Positions 1-8,185 of a stretch of DNA of 11,767 nucleotides are shown piece after piece. Source of the DNA: Euperipatoides rowelli. Lineage: Eukaryota > Onychophora > Udeonychophora > Euonychophora > Peripatopsidae. A program made the translations under genes and the position numbers. The DNA lies in the NCBI GenBank assembly GCA_003024985.2, contig PXIH01S0022675.1; one strand, given 5' to 3'. Every line of letters starts with the position of its first letter. The stretch's first letter is position 1. The notes beneath the pieces were generated by a model, which worked only from the letters and a program-made list of their open reading frames with translations, did not search any database and was not told the DNA's origin.

Positions 1-545
1 GGTGTTGAATAGACATTATTATGGCATAACACCACAGGAAAAGTCTAGAGGGTTATGTCAAGTGATCATCATCTTCAATACCATGACATCAAACACTGGT
101 GTTGAAAATACTTTATTCTTGACATAACCTCATAGGAAAAAGCTAGAGGGTTATGTCAAGTGATGCTCATCTTCAATGTCATGACATCAGACACTGGGAT
201 TGAATAGACATTAATATGGCATAACACCACAGGAAAAGTCTAGAGGGTTATGTCAAGTGATCATCATCTTCAATGTCATGACATCTGGCACTGGTGCTGA
301 ATAGACTTTATCCTTGACATAACCCTACAGGAAAAAGACTAGAGGGGTTATGTCAAGTGATCATCATCTTCAATGTCATGACATCAGACACTGGTGCTGA
401 ATAGACTTTATCCTTGACATAACCCCAGAGGACAAGGTCTAGAGGCTATGTCAAATGATTCTCATCTTCAATATCAGAACATCAGGCATCGGTGTTTATT
501 GACTTTATCTTTGACATAACCTAACAGAACAAAGACTAAAGTAGT
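1..545. repeat. Tandem satellite, about 98-bp unit, five copies plus a decayed sixth
   Basis: Unit starts can be read at 1, 98, 196, 293, 393 and 491, so the period is 97 to 100 bp. The copies differ by scattered substitutions and small indels, and the last one (491 to about 545) is decayed. Each unit carries an inverted pair. In the cleanest copy CTTGACATAACCC (313-325) is a perfect reverse complement of GGGTTATGTCAAG (345-357) around a 19-base loop. Each unit also has the near-palindrome ATGTCATGACAT. The array runs off the left edge, so its true length is unknown. No coding potential was seen. Confidence 0.9.
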
Positions 546-680
546 ATGTCCAGCAATCAATGTTGCCATGGTCTGAGACTGAATGCCAATCCATCTGTCA
601 GGAAATGTGATATTAAGGAAATCTTGAACAATTAATCTCCAATGTGGTGGTACACCATCCTGATGGAAAATCATTCTTGA
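500..680 (-). pseudogene. Mariner-type (DDE) transposase remnant, C-terminal catalytic part
   Basis: Read on the minus strand from about 680 down to 500, the frame gives FHQDGVPPHW, then FLNITFPDRWIG, then GYVKDKV. From memory of the family, this is the order and spacing seen in mariner-like transposases of invertebrates: a QDGAPPHW segment with the second catalytic Asp, FLN..FP.RWIG, then SPDLTPLDFFLWGYVKD with the third catalytic acidic residue. Here the block around the third catalytic position reads AGHTTLVFVLL, so the SPD and LDFF residues are gone and the enzyme cannot be active. The reading frame runs on from 500 to 474 into the 98-bp satellite, which has replaced the rest of the gene. 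No start, N-terminal DNA-binding domain or terminal repeats were recognised. Confidence 0.6.
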
Positions 681-1039
681 CTGTAACTCCTCCTTTGAAC
701 CTTTACCTGCATAGAAGTATTTTTAATTCTGTTGATTGCAGTGCCATCTATTTGTTACCCACATTTTGCTATAAAGTTGTCACTTCTCAACAGTTTTAAA
801 TAGTTTTTTTTTGTAATGCTTGAAAAACTTTATGAACATCCTGTAAATAAATTCATCATGAAATAATAGACCATCATCAGTTGCAAACATTTCCAAATAC
901 ATTGATTACTAGCTCCATCTAGTGGCAAGATTTAAGTTTAGGAACATTTACCTAAATGGAGTAAAATATTTTTAAACCCAACAAATTTTAGCCTGTATTT
1001 TTTATTAATGCTCTTTTTTAAATATCTTCTTTTAATAGG
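681..1039. other. Non-coding AT-rich spacer
   Basis: No gene is seen. The stretch contains two copies of a short motif that recurs elsewhere in the window, CCATCTATTTG near 744 and CCATCTAGTGG near 914, but nothing else recognisable. Confidence 0.6.
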
Positions 1040-1300
1040 AGTAGTGGCGTTGAACTCTTTTTTTAAAAAATAGGGGACCTTTTACAAAAAAAAGATAAAC
1101 AAGCTCTTCTTTATGAAAAAATAATAGTGACGCTAAACTCATCTTTCAAAATAAGAGAGAAAAGTTCCTTTTTTTAAAGAATAACTGAAATAAACTTATT
1201 TTTTTTTAAAAAATAGGACTGTGTGGAGCTGGGCATTTATTTTAAAGTAGAAGTTTCACTGAACTAAACTTTAAAAGAAGAGTAGCTTAGAATATCTTTT
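1040..1300. repeat. Degenerate T/A-tract repeats
   Basis: Blocks of the form AGTGGCGTTGAACTC (1043) and AGTGACGCTAAACTC (1126) are 83 bases apart. Each is followed by runs of T and A such as TTTTTTTAAAAAATAGG. Further decayed blocks follow to about 1300. The stretch looks like an old tandem repeat with drifting homopolymer tracts and has no coding signal. Confidence 0.5.
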
Positions 1301-1454
1301 TTCAAGTTAAGTGACACTTGACTCGCTAACTCAGGGAGGAGGCACACTATGGCCATCATGCCACATGTAACCTTTTGAGATGTTTGGTGTGGTCTTTTGC
1401 CTTTTTTTTTGTAAATTTGTATCTTCATGTTTTATAAATTGTGTATTTTAATTA

Positions 1455-1614
1455 ATCAAAATTAAAAATCATTAACATATTACAACAAATTTAAATAAGA
1501 TACTTTAGAACACCAGATAACATTATCAAAATTAAAAATCATTAACATATTACAACAAATTTAAATAAGATACTTTAGAACACCAGATAACATTATCAAA
1601 ATTAAAAATCATTA
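1455..1614. repeat. Perfect 70-bp tandem duplication plus partial third copy
   Basis: Bases 1455-1524 and 1525-1594 appear identical, and the first 20 bases of the unit recur at 1595-1614. The unit begins ATCAAAATTAAAAATCATTA and ends CACCAGATAACATT. The lack of any difference between the copies points to a recent duplication or an assembly artefact. Confidence 0.9.
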
Positions 1615-2417
1615 TTGTTAAAGCAATTGTTAAACAAATTCATTGCTTTTATCAATTTATCACGTTCTCTGTTTGCTGCACTATATTTCCTCTATGAAAA
1701 TATAGAAAATTGAATTTTGTCTTCATTGAATCAAAAGTTCCCATAAATGAACTAACAAACAAATCATTTCATTTGGTCCACGAAAAAAAAAAAAAACATT
1801 TTAATAGACTTTTGGCAAACCCATAGACATTTGCTCATTTATATGTTCCTAAAAATACATTAATTTATATTTAGGTAGGAACCTCTTTACAATTTTGGCA
1901 AAATTTATTGTACATAAAGTCTGCGGTAATATAAGAAATCTGTGAATGACATGCAACCTTCCAGTGGAAAAAGTTTGCCCCCATCCCTGTCCTAAACCCT
2001 CCAACAACTAAGTTGTTTTAAGGTATTAAAAGGTATATAAATATTAATAATAAAATATATTTTAAAAATAAATTGTATATTTAAAAAAAATGAAAATTTA
2101 CCGACATGTCAGGGTAATGTTCCATGATAAATGATCTCATATTTACCATAAATTCTATTATAGGATTCACCATTAAAGTATCTATTATTTTCTATGAGAG
2201 TGAAACGAAAGTTGTTCCTAAATAATAAATTTATTTTATTTGTAATGGTTTAAATGTTCGGGTGTTAACTTATCTTAGTGGCAGACATTTCTTTTCACTA
2301 AAATGTACAATTCACTTTGAAAGTGAATCTGCTGGTATAATCTAATCTAATCTATGAAGTGTTTTGACATTTTTAATACCACTATAATGAGCTTAACCCA
2401 TAGTTTGAACTACTGTA
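1615..2417. other. Non-coding AT-rich stretch
   Basis: No exon, RNA gene or transposon was recognised. A small 9-bp inverted repeat lies at 2310-2328 (ATTCACTTT, one base, AAAGTGAAT). It is enclosed by GCAGA (2281-2285) and TCTGC (2328-2332). If the ELAC1-like gene continues upstream of the window, all of 1-3521 would be intron. Confidence 0.5.
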
Positions 2418-2757
2418 CAGGGTGTCTTATAATCGTGGAATCATAGCAGAAAAGGATTACAAAATATGTTCAAAATGCCCCCATCGTGTTTTACACCTCA
2501 GGTGAAGACGATACCTCCACTCCACCAGAATTATTTTGATCACATTGATAGAATTCACTGGCATACCTCCACGGTGAATTATTTCAGATGAAGAACACTT
2601 TGAATTTTTGCCTCATAATCCATGGCTTTCAGGTATCCCCACAAATAAAACCCAAGGGGACTAAGATATGGGCTGCTGGGAAGCCAATCAACAGGTCCTC
2701 AGTTTCAATCGAATGTCAGGGAAATTTCTGCCATGGTCAAAGCCAATGGACACCATG
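2418..2757 (+). mobile_element. Probable internally deleted mariner-like element, about 340 bp
   Basis: The left end reads TA then CAGGGTGTC (2416-2426) and the right end reads GACACCATG then TA (2749-2759). These are near-inverted 9-bp ends, one mismatch apart, flanked by the TA duplication expected of mariner/Tc1 insertion. CAGGGTGTC is, from general knowledge, a common start of invertebrate mariner-like elements, as is the nearby AAAATATGTTCAAAATG (about 2460-2476). Around 2584-2605 a plus-strand frame reads FSDEEHFEFL, like the segment around the first catalytic Asp (SDEaHF) of these transposases, but it soon hits a stop (2659-2661). The terminal repeats are short and imperfect, so the boundaries are tentative. 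Confidence 0.45.
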
Positions 2758-2921
2758 TACTGTACTTCTGATTAAATATTACAAATGTTCACATATATTT
2801 CACATTTTTTGGTGTACAGACATTTAATAAAATCCATTATAAGTAGAAGCAAACAATTTGCAGTAAACTGTAGATCAACTAATAAAGTTTTAATTATAAT
2901 TTTAATACACCTCCACATAAG
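2758..2921. other. Short non-coding spacer
   Basis: Short open frames cross this stretch, but they cut across the mobile-element edge and the minisatellite and show no family resemblance. Nothing else is seen. Confidence 0.5.
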
Positions 2922-3035
2922 AACCATTCATGGCCCGGAGCACCATTCATGGCCTGGAGCACCATTCATGTCCTGAAGCACCATTCATGGCCTGGAGCAC
3001 CATTCATGGCCTGGAGCACCATTCATGGCCTGGAG
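2922..3035. repeat. 19-bp minisatellite, six copies
   Basis: Six consecutive units of CACCATTCATGGCCTGGAG start at 2922, 2941, 2960, 2979, 2998 and 3017. The first and third are variant (CCCGGAG, and TCCTGAAG in place of GCCTGGAG). The last three units agree over all 19 bases. The unit is much more GC-rich than its surroundings. It lies in the presumed intron upstream of the first visible exon. Confidence 0.95.
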
Positions 3036-3521
3036 TACATCCAGTCAATTTTCAATTTCTCCACATTCAATTTTTTTTGTTTTGTGAAGAAGGGGATTCC
3101 TAATTCAGTCAAATCTTGAACAAGTGATTTTTAGAAGGATGGCATCCGCACAACACCAATAGTTTTTTCACCAGCAGATGATAGCACATGCTCATTTGTG
3201 GGGGCTCACACTTTCTATCACCTTAAACTTTGCATAATGACATGTTATACTTTCATGGTTAGGTACTTTCTTTTGAAAGTACCTAACATTGGGCCTTTTT
3301 GTACATAGAGGCTATTTTGTATTATGACAATTGCAGCATCATCTATTGTTAATTAGCATGAACCTATTAAGAAATTTACAAGTTCATCTACCTTTTGTCA
3401 CAAAATATTCACTGCTACTATAATTTTTTTTTAAAAATGATTTTTCATGAGGGAAATAATTAATTAACTATTTTATTTCAATACATTCTTATTTTATAAA
3501 TAATATAAATATATTTTTCAG
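3036..3521. other. Presumed intron before the first visible exon, with a small hairpin
   Basis: The stretch ends in an AT-rich tract and the acceptor TTTTTCAG at 3514-3521. It contains a perfect 13-bp stem: GTTAGGTACTTTC (3258-3270), a TTTT loop, then GAAAGTACCTAAC (3275-3287). It also has one copy of the recurring CATCTATTG motif near 3340. No coding sequence is seen. Confidence 0.5.
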
Positions 3522-3621
3522 TTTGGATATCAGCAAGTTAGAAGCCTTTAGTCTTCATCCAGGTCCACTTTGTGCATTACTCAAAAAAGGAGAATGCGTT
3601 TCTAATGGATATGGTAGAATA
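3522..3621 (+). CDS. ELAC1: ELAC1-like tRNase Z, internal exon with the GP-motif region
   Basis: This exon encodes 33 residues after one base (T, 3522) that completes a codon begun upstream, beginning LDISKLEAF and ending GYGRI. It corresponds to the segment of short-form tRNase Z that contains the PPGPxxGxL motif, here HPGPLCALL: PGP is kept, but the motif glycine is alanine. By my recall of human ELAC1 the 33 residues align from LNAQKL to ENGVT without a gap. The acceptor is TTTTTCAG and the donor ATA|GTATCC, a weaker match to consensus but the only nearby GT that keeps phase 0 with the next exon. The family cuts the 3' trailer from tRNA precursors; vertebrate ELAC1 is also linked to repair of tRNA 3' ends. 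The gene starts upstream of the window. Confidence 0.75.
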
Positions 3622-4507
3622 GTATCCTTTTTACTGCCATCTATTGATGAAATTATGTACTAGTATAAATATAAAGCAAAAATATAATATATTAATATTA
3701 AAAGTAGTATCTTTTTTTAGTGTGCAATTCAGTGAAGAACTTTTATAGTGCACTTAGTAATGGAAATGTTATATAGACACTATAAATAAAATATAAAGTA
3801 AAAAAGTGAGTTCTTAGAAAATTAATGTAGCTGTTAGTAAAAATAACTACTCAAGTGATCATATGGTTATAGCTCCATCTTATGATAAATTGGTTAAATA
3901 GAAGATTAGAAATGTTTGTTTATTGACAAGGTATGATATTCCTCCTCATTTAATGATGTTTGATATACTTGAAATCCCTGATTATGCAGATCTGATGTTA
4001 TTTTTAGTTTTCTTTGACTTTCTCTTCCCTGGGATGAATTATTGAAAATTTAGGATAAAAGGAGATCTGAAGATTGCTGGCTAATTGTATAGCAAACTAT
4101 GGAACTCCAATTATTCCAGAAACAGACAGATACAGTACATTTATAAAACTTATTTGTAGCAATTAGGCGACTTCTCACTCTAGTTCCTAGTTATAGAGAA
4201 AATAATCATGGCCTAAAGGCAGAGTTGTTCTTTCCTTAGACACTGCATGACCTTAAAATTTTTCAAAAATGCTTTACAAAATAAAACCTTATGAAAAGAT
4301 AATGGTTTTTCCTTTCCATTTTTATTGGTATGAATGTACAGGTGTCCGAAAGTTACCTTTATGATAGTGATTTAATATAATCCATAAACCAAGTCATAAT
4401 TATCCACAAACCGTTTTCTGTAATTATTACGAAAAAAAAATTTTTTTCTCTGTGTATCTATCATTCTGGACTCTTTAAATTAAATTTTCTCCCCAATGGT
4501 TTGTTCA
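3622..4507. other. Intron, first half, no gene seen
   Basis: AT-rich, with no conserved coding sequence. Another copy of CCATCTATTG lies near 3637, directly after the exon. TGTACAGGTGTCCGAAAG at about 4337-4354 resembles a decayed mariner-like terminal end, but no partner end was found. The tract of A then T at about 4431-4447 is low complexity. Confidence 0.5.
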
Positions 4508-4850
4508 ATTAAGTTGAAATTTGAAATTGGTGTTACCATAGAGCTCTAGAATATGTATATAAAAGGTCAAGGTCCTAGGTGGTCACATGTGGGTGCTAGG
4601 AGTGTCCCAAAAAGCTAAATTTTTTAAAAGGCTCCGATTAAGTTGAAATTGCAAATTTTGGATACCCTAGAGGTCTTGAATATATATATAAAAGGTCAAG
4701 GTCCTAGGTGGTCACATGGGGCTAATAGGGGGCCCCAAAAATCTAAATTTTTTAAAAATGCTCCGATTAAGTTCCACTTTGAAATTTGTGTTACCCTAGA
4801 GGTCTAGAATCAAATGGGAGTGCTAGGGGAGCCCAATTGAATTCCATCAT
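4508..4850. repeat. 129-bp tandem repeat, about 2.6 copies, within the intron
   Basis: Units start with ATTAAGTT at 4508, 4637 and 4766, which gives an exact 129-bp period. The first two contain the shared block AAAAGGTCAAGGTCCTAGG followed by TGGTCACATG. All share CTAGAGGTCT or a variant and, before the next unit, CTAAATTTTTTAAAA. The third unit is cut short after GTCTAGAATC, near 4810, with a decayed GTGCTAGGGG beyond. The copies differ by several substitutions, so this is older than the 70-bp duplication at 1455. Confidence 0.85.
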
Positions 4851-5195
4851 TTTAAACAATGAAAATAGACTTACCCATTTTTTTTGGGAGAGGCGAGGGG
4901 GGAGCAATTAACATGGGTGTGTTTATTATAGTTCCAAACATGACACACAATTTTGGCCCCCCCCCCAAAAAAAGAAATTACCGTCAATTTTGATGGGTTT
5001 CGACTAGTTTATCAATTCAAAAAGTTTTTTACGTCTCTACATGTAACTTGTTTGTTGCAGGCAGCTCATCAAGGAGAAACTCCATTTCATGGCATGCATA
5101 GGATAGCATATCCTTCATCACAGGACCTATGGTGTCTGTTATTCAAGTCTTAATAATATTAAGGTTTGGTACATGTGTGTGGTAACCCATGTTCT
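4851..5195. other. Intron segment with a cryptic splice acceptor
   Basis: It holds a C-run followed by an A-run near 4961-4974. A good acceptor-like sequence, TTTGTTGCAG, ends at 5060 and is followed by a short open frame to a TAA at 5151-5153. This is discussed as a possible alternative last exon. I see no other feature. Confidence 0.4.
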
Positions 5196-5234
5196 TAACA
5201 TAACCCCACAAATAAATAAAGTGGGGTTATGTTA
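5196..5234. repeat. Perfect 14-bp inverted repeat with AATAAA in the loop
   Basis: TAACATAACCCCAC (5196-5209) pairs perfectly with GTGGGGTTATGTTA (5221-5234) around the 11-base loop AAATAAATAAA. The loop contains overlapping AATAAA hexamers, at 5211-5216 and 5215-5220. The stem core ACATAACCC/GGGTTATGT is the same as in the foldback of the 98-bp satellite at the left of the window. It could be a solo relative of that repeat or a small foldback element. Confidence 0.8.
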
Positions 5235-5633
5235 GGTAACCCTGGTGGCCAAGGTATGACCTTGATCTTTTGTCTGTAGTAAACTACCAATCTTATTAAA
5301 CTTCTTCATCTATGCATGCATTGTAGGTCCATTTGGGTTTTTTCCCCCATATGTTGTTCAATATTTACATTGGATAGTTACTGTAGATTTTGTTGTAGCC
5401 AGCCACTGCACATTGTTCTTGTTTTTGTATGGATGCAATTTTAATTCAAATGCCCTGTTGCACCATCTATTGACCAATAAAAGCACTTTTTTCATGTTGA
5501 TAAGCAATTTGCAGCAAACAGTTTGTGTAATACGACGTTTTGTTTATGACTTGTTAAATCGTTGTCATAAAAATAATTATCAGATACCCTAATAATGTTC
5601 CAGTTCCAGTATGCATCCTTGACTATGTCCAAG
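5235..5633. other. Intron end upstream of the second visible exon
   Basis: No gene is seen. A further CACCATCTATTG copy lies at 5461-5472. Three candidate AG acceptors precede the exon, at 5602-5603, 5608-5609 and 5632-5633, and all are in the same phase. Confidence 0.5.
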
Positions 5634-5817
5634 ATATCTCCATCTGAAGTATTAGGTAAACCAAGGCCAGGGCGTAAAATAGCTCTCATCGGAGATACAA
5701 CAAACTCAGAAGCAATGAAAAAAATAGCGTGTAATGTGGACGTTTTGGTTCATGAGGTCACACTGCAAGACAGACTCAAAGAGAAAACACCGAAAAAATG
5801 TTACTGTTACACACCAG
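5634..5817 (+). CDS. ELAC1: ELAC1-like tRNase Z, exon with motif IV and the HEAT and HST loops
   Basis: This exon encodes 61 residues plus the first base of the next codon. In order: ISPSEVL, the PRPGRKIALIGDT block whose Asp (residue 21, 5694-5696) is the bridging metal ligand of motif IV, then LVHEVTL (residues 38-44), matching the HEAT loop, then KKCYCYTP (54-61) where the family has GHSTP. The conserved His of the HST loop is therefore absent. About two residues are missing after GDT compared with human ELAC1, and one is added at CYCY. The start is set by continuity with the previous exon (RI|ISP gives no gap). Acceptors 24 or 30 bases upstream would add residues the family lacks. The donor is CAG|GTGAGA, a strong match, phase 1. 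No stop codon or frameshift is seen. Confidence 0.85.
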
Positions 5818-5993
5818 GTGAGAAAATACTCGATTTACACTCTAAGTTGTTTAGATTGATCTTTTTAACTTGATTTATTCTAAGTTCAGGTAAAATTCAT
5901 TTGCTTTTTATATTTTATATTAATATTGTGAAAATTTGTAGTTTTTTAATCATTATAAAAATGGGAATGATGAGAAACTGACAAAAAATTGAC
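5818..5993. other. Start of the 3.2-kb intron
   Basis: Begins with GTGAGA and is AT-rich. No feature is seen before the inverted-repeat element that starts near 5994. Confidence 0.6.
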
Positions 5994-6201
5994 TCCAAGT
6001 GGCACCGATGGGTTATCTCACCATGCATGAGTTTTATAAATTAAAATCCAAATTATGGATTTATGGTTGAATGTATTGACTAAGGGTCAGTGTGGGGTTA
6101 AGGTCACGGGTCTCGTTTAAATACAACTGTGAGATTCATCTGAAGACTGCCAGTCACTGTGGATCATGGAACAGATATGTTGAATTCGGTGCCACTTTGG
6201 A
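5994..6201. mobile_element. Small inverted-repeat element (MITE-like), about 208 bp
   Basis: TCCAAGTGGCACCGA (5994-6008) faces TCGGTGCCACTTTGGA (6186-6201). They are reverse complements apart from one extra A:T base. Similarity may extend outward, with ACAAAAAATTGAC on the left and AAAAATTGACAAG on the right. The inside has no coding frame and contains AAGGGTCAGTGTGGGG (6083-6098) then TTAAGG, a block that returns near 8896 and, inverted, near 7080 and 7244. No clear target-site duplication was found. Confidence 0.6.
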
Positions 6202-6770
6202 CTCGAGAGGCTTAAAAATTGACAAGGTTTCTTTAACATATTTTATTGCATTATGATGCAGTAGGTTATATTAAATAGAATATTTTGACAAGATTTCAAT
6301 GTCTTCATGCTTTGTATATACAATTGGGATAATTATATTAGGACCAAAACTAAACATTACATTATTAATAATGCTCCTAAGTCTCTATGTTTTTGAATGT
6401 TTTATTAATGCCTTTATATTTATAACAATATTTATTATTGTACTTAAAATCCAAGATATTTTACTTACTTTCAGACCAAGATTTCATAAATAGTTGCGGG
6501 TGCATTTGATTCAGCCACTCAATCATTGCATAGATTTTCTCTATAATATCATTTCATATACCGGTAATGAATGTGATTGTGAAGTTAAAATGTTCAATGG
6601 TATTTCTAAGTTTCATAATTAAAATCACATGACTACAAAAGAAAGACTCAAAATAGTCTAAAAAAAAGTACTTTATATTTCATAAAAAGGAAACAGATAC
6701 AGGAAATAATGTAATGTTTAAATCCACATTTGATCAGTGAAAGATGATATTTTAACATTAGTGTAATGCA
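6202..6770. other. Intron stretch without recognised feature
   Basis: AT-rich. An open frame at 6299-6493 gives a run of Ile, Leu and Phe, as expected from T-rich DNA, and resembles no family. Nothing else is seen. Confidence 0.5.
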
Positions 6771-6771
6771 T

Positions 6772-6846
6772 ATTCAAGATGTCTGCTTGCTGATATTCAA
6801 GATGGCTGCCTCTTACACATTCAAGACAGCTTCTCCAAGTACATTC
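6772..6846. repeat. Three spaced copies of ATTCAAGATGGCTGC-like motif
   Basis: ATTCAAGATGTCTGC (6772), ATTCAAGATGGCTGC (6795) and ATTCAAGACAGCTTC (6819) follow at 23 and 24 bases. A possible cut-off fourth copy, ATTCACTAG, begins at 6843. The CAAGATGGC core is the same as in the ends of the elements at 7425-8185 and 8689-8780, so this may be a tandem array of one element end. Confidence 0.6.
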
Positions 6847-7072
6847 ACTAGTGCCTAGCTCTCGCAAGCAGCATTTACTTTCTGATGTTTGTATTTTCCA
6901 CATAGATACATACATATATACATGCACTGGGCATGTTACATATAGACTTTGTAACACAGCTTTTCAGCTTCCCTTTATCCCTTTTAATCCAAAAATTGAA
7001 AATTTTTTAAAAAAATATTACATTTTTGAACCAGCCTTCAATAATATAAATTCAGCACAATTTCATTTATAA

Positions 7073-7275
7073 AGAATCACTAATCTTAACCCACCCTGAC
7101 TCTAAATCCAAATAGAAAGTCTGGGTCAAAACGATGACCCTAACAATTACGTTTTTGAATAAACATACAATAATGTAACTGACTTTGACTCCTAAGAGAA
7201 AGGCAGGGTGAAAAATGTTTTTTTTTAAACAAAAAAGGATCACTAAACTTAACCCTACTCTGACCCTAACTGATG
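7073..7275. repeat. Two related blocks of a CTTAACCC repeat, in inverted orientation to other copies
   Basis: GAATCACTAATCTTAACCC (7073-7091) then CACCCTGACTC resembles GGATCACTAAACTTAACCCT (7239-7258) then ACTCTGACCCTAAC. Read on the minus strand they match the GGGTCAGTGTGGGGTTAAGG type block inside the element at 5994-6201 and at about 8896-8930. They are dispersed copies of one family and not telomere repeat, since the TTAGGG-like words are irregular. Confidence 0.5.
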
Positions 7276-7424
7276 TTGAAAGCACACGTTACAAAACATA
7301 TTGCCAGTTTTTCAAAGAAATCACTATAAAAGAAAAAAAAATCTTGAAAATCACTTCATGGTTTATAATCACCATTTAAGTCACATCATGCATTAAACTG
7401 TCATATAAAAAAAAAAAAGATGGT

Positions 7425-8185
7425 GAGAATTTACTTTTGTGTTTCAAGATGGCCACCAATGCCAGACGTGAATAATCAATAACAAGTGAATGTTTTAACA
7501 TATGTAGACAACATTGTTTTATTTTAGTATTGTACCAATATTTTAAAATAGTTGATATTTTGTGTGTTTGAACATATTTAATATTAGAGGTTAGTTTTGT
7601 AATTTGATTTAATTTTCATAGTTATTGTTTTTCATCTTTATTTAAATTAGGATTTATTTATTTTGGAGATAGGATTAGCATAATATTAAGGTTAGGATTG
7701 TAATATAAATTAAATCTATACCAAAAGGGTTGTTGCGCTTCTTGATTATCCTAGGGATTGGGGTTGGTGGATTTCACACATTTTTGGCATTAGGGTTAAG
7801 GGTAAGGGTTTAATGCTAGTAATGCAATGAAATATGAAAATTATTAAAAAAGGAGTTATTGCTTCTATTGATTATCCTAGGATTGGAACATAGTATATTT
7901 CATATGTGTGTTTCACATGTAGTTGGAGTTAGGGTACAGGCTAGGCTAAATGTTAAGGTTAGATATGTAATTAAACTTTAGTGCATGTCGACCATCTAAG
8001 GAATACACTATTTAGAAGTGTCCCGATCTCTTTTATAATATTAGATGTAAATTACCGATAACACATTTATTCTTAATTTTAACATATTGAATGGTTAGTA
8101 ATAAGTTTGATTTTCAATAATAATTTTAATTTCAAAATATTGATTTGTTATTGGTGGCCATCTTAGAACACAAACGCAAATTCTC
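7425..8185. mobile_element. MITE-like element with 36-bp inverted ends, about 761 bp
   Basis: The left end 7425-7460 (GAGAATTTACTTTTGTGTTT then CAAGATGGCCACCAAT) and the reverse complement of 8150-8185 agree at about 32 of 36 positions; the last 12 bases, AGATGGCCACCA and flank, are perfect. The inside has no long open frame. It holds two copies, 126 bases apart (about 7744 and 7870), of a block starting GATTATCCTAGG, with GGATTTCACACAT in the first and TTTCACATGTAGTTGG in the second. A related block lies inside the element at 9919-10219. No target-site duplication was found. Transposase would have to come from elsewhere. Confidence 0.65.

Noticed and set aside
1-545. CRISPR-like array at the left edge
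   Set aside because: The units are contiguous with no unique spacers, the repeat is about 98 bp, and the surrounding DNA is of animal type.
2785-2976. Plus-strand frame ending in the 19-bp minisatellite
   Set aside because: The frame is carried by the minisatellite and AT-rich DNA, and there is no homology or splice support.
3613-3614. Alternative donor TATG|GTAGAA for the first visible exon
   Set aside because: It would leave phase 1, while all candidate acceptors before 5634 are phase 0, and it would drop residues that align with the family.
4953-5060. N-terminal part of the open frame 4953-5153 as a protein
   Set aside because: It begins in a C-run and A-run and shows no homology. Only the part after the acceptor at 5060 is kept as a possible exon.
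5492-5689. Minus-strand open frame across the exon at 5634
   Set aside because: It is the antisense of the ELAC1-like exon and carries no motif of its own.
6299-6493. Hydrophobic 64-residue frame resembling a membrane peptide
   Set aside because: T-rich DNA yields Phe, Ile and Leu by composition alone. It lies inside the intron and has no recognisable family.
7067-7285. Minus-strand 72-residue frame
   Set aside because: It spans two dispersed repeat blocks and a poly-T tract and has no conserved segment.
7760-7960. TTAGGG-like words suggesting interstitial telomere repeat
   Set aside because: The words are irregular and belong to the repeated core of the 761-bp element. There is no run of perfect hexamers.
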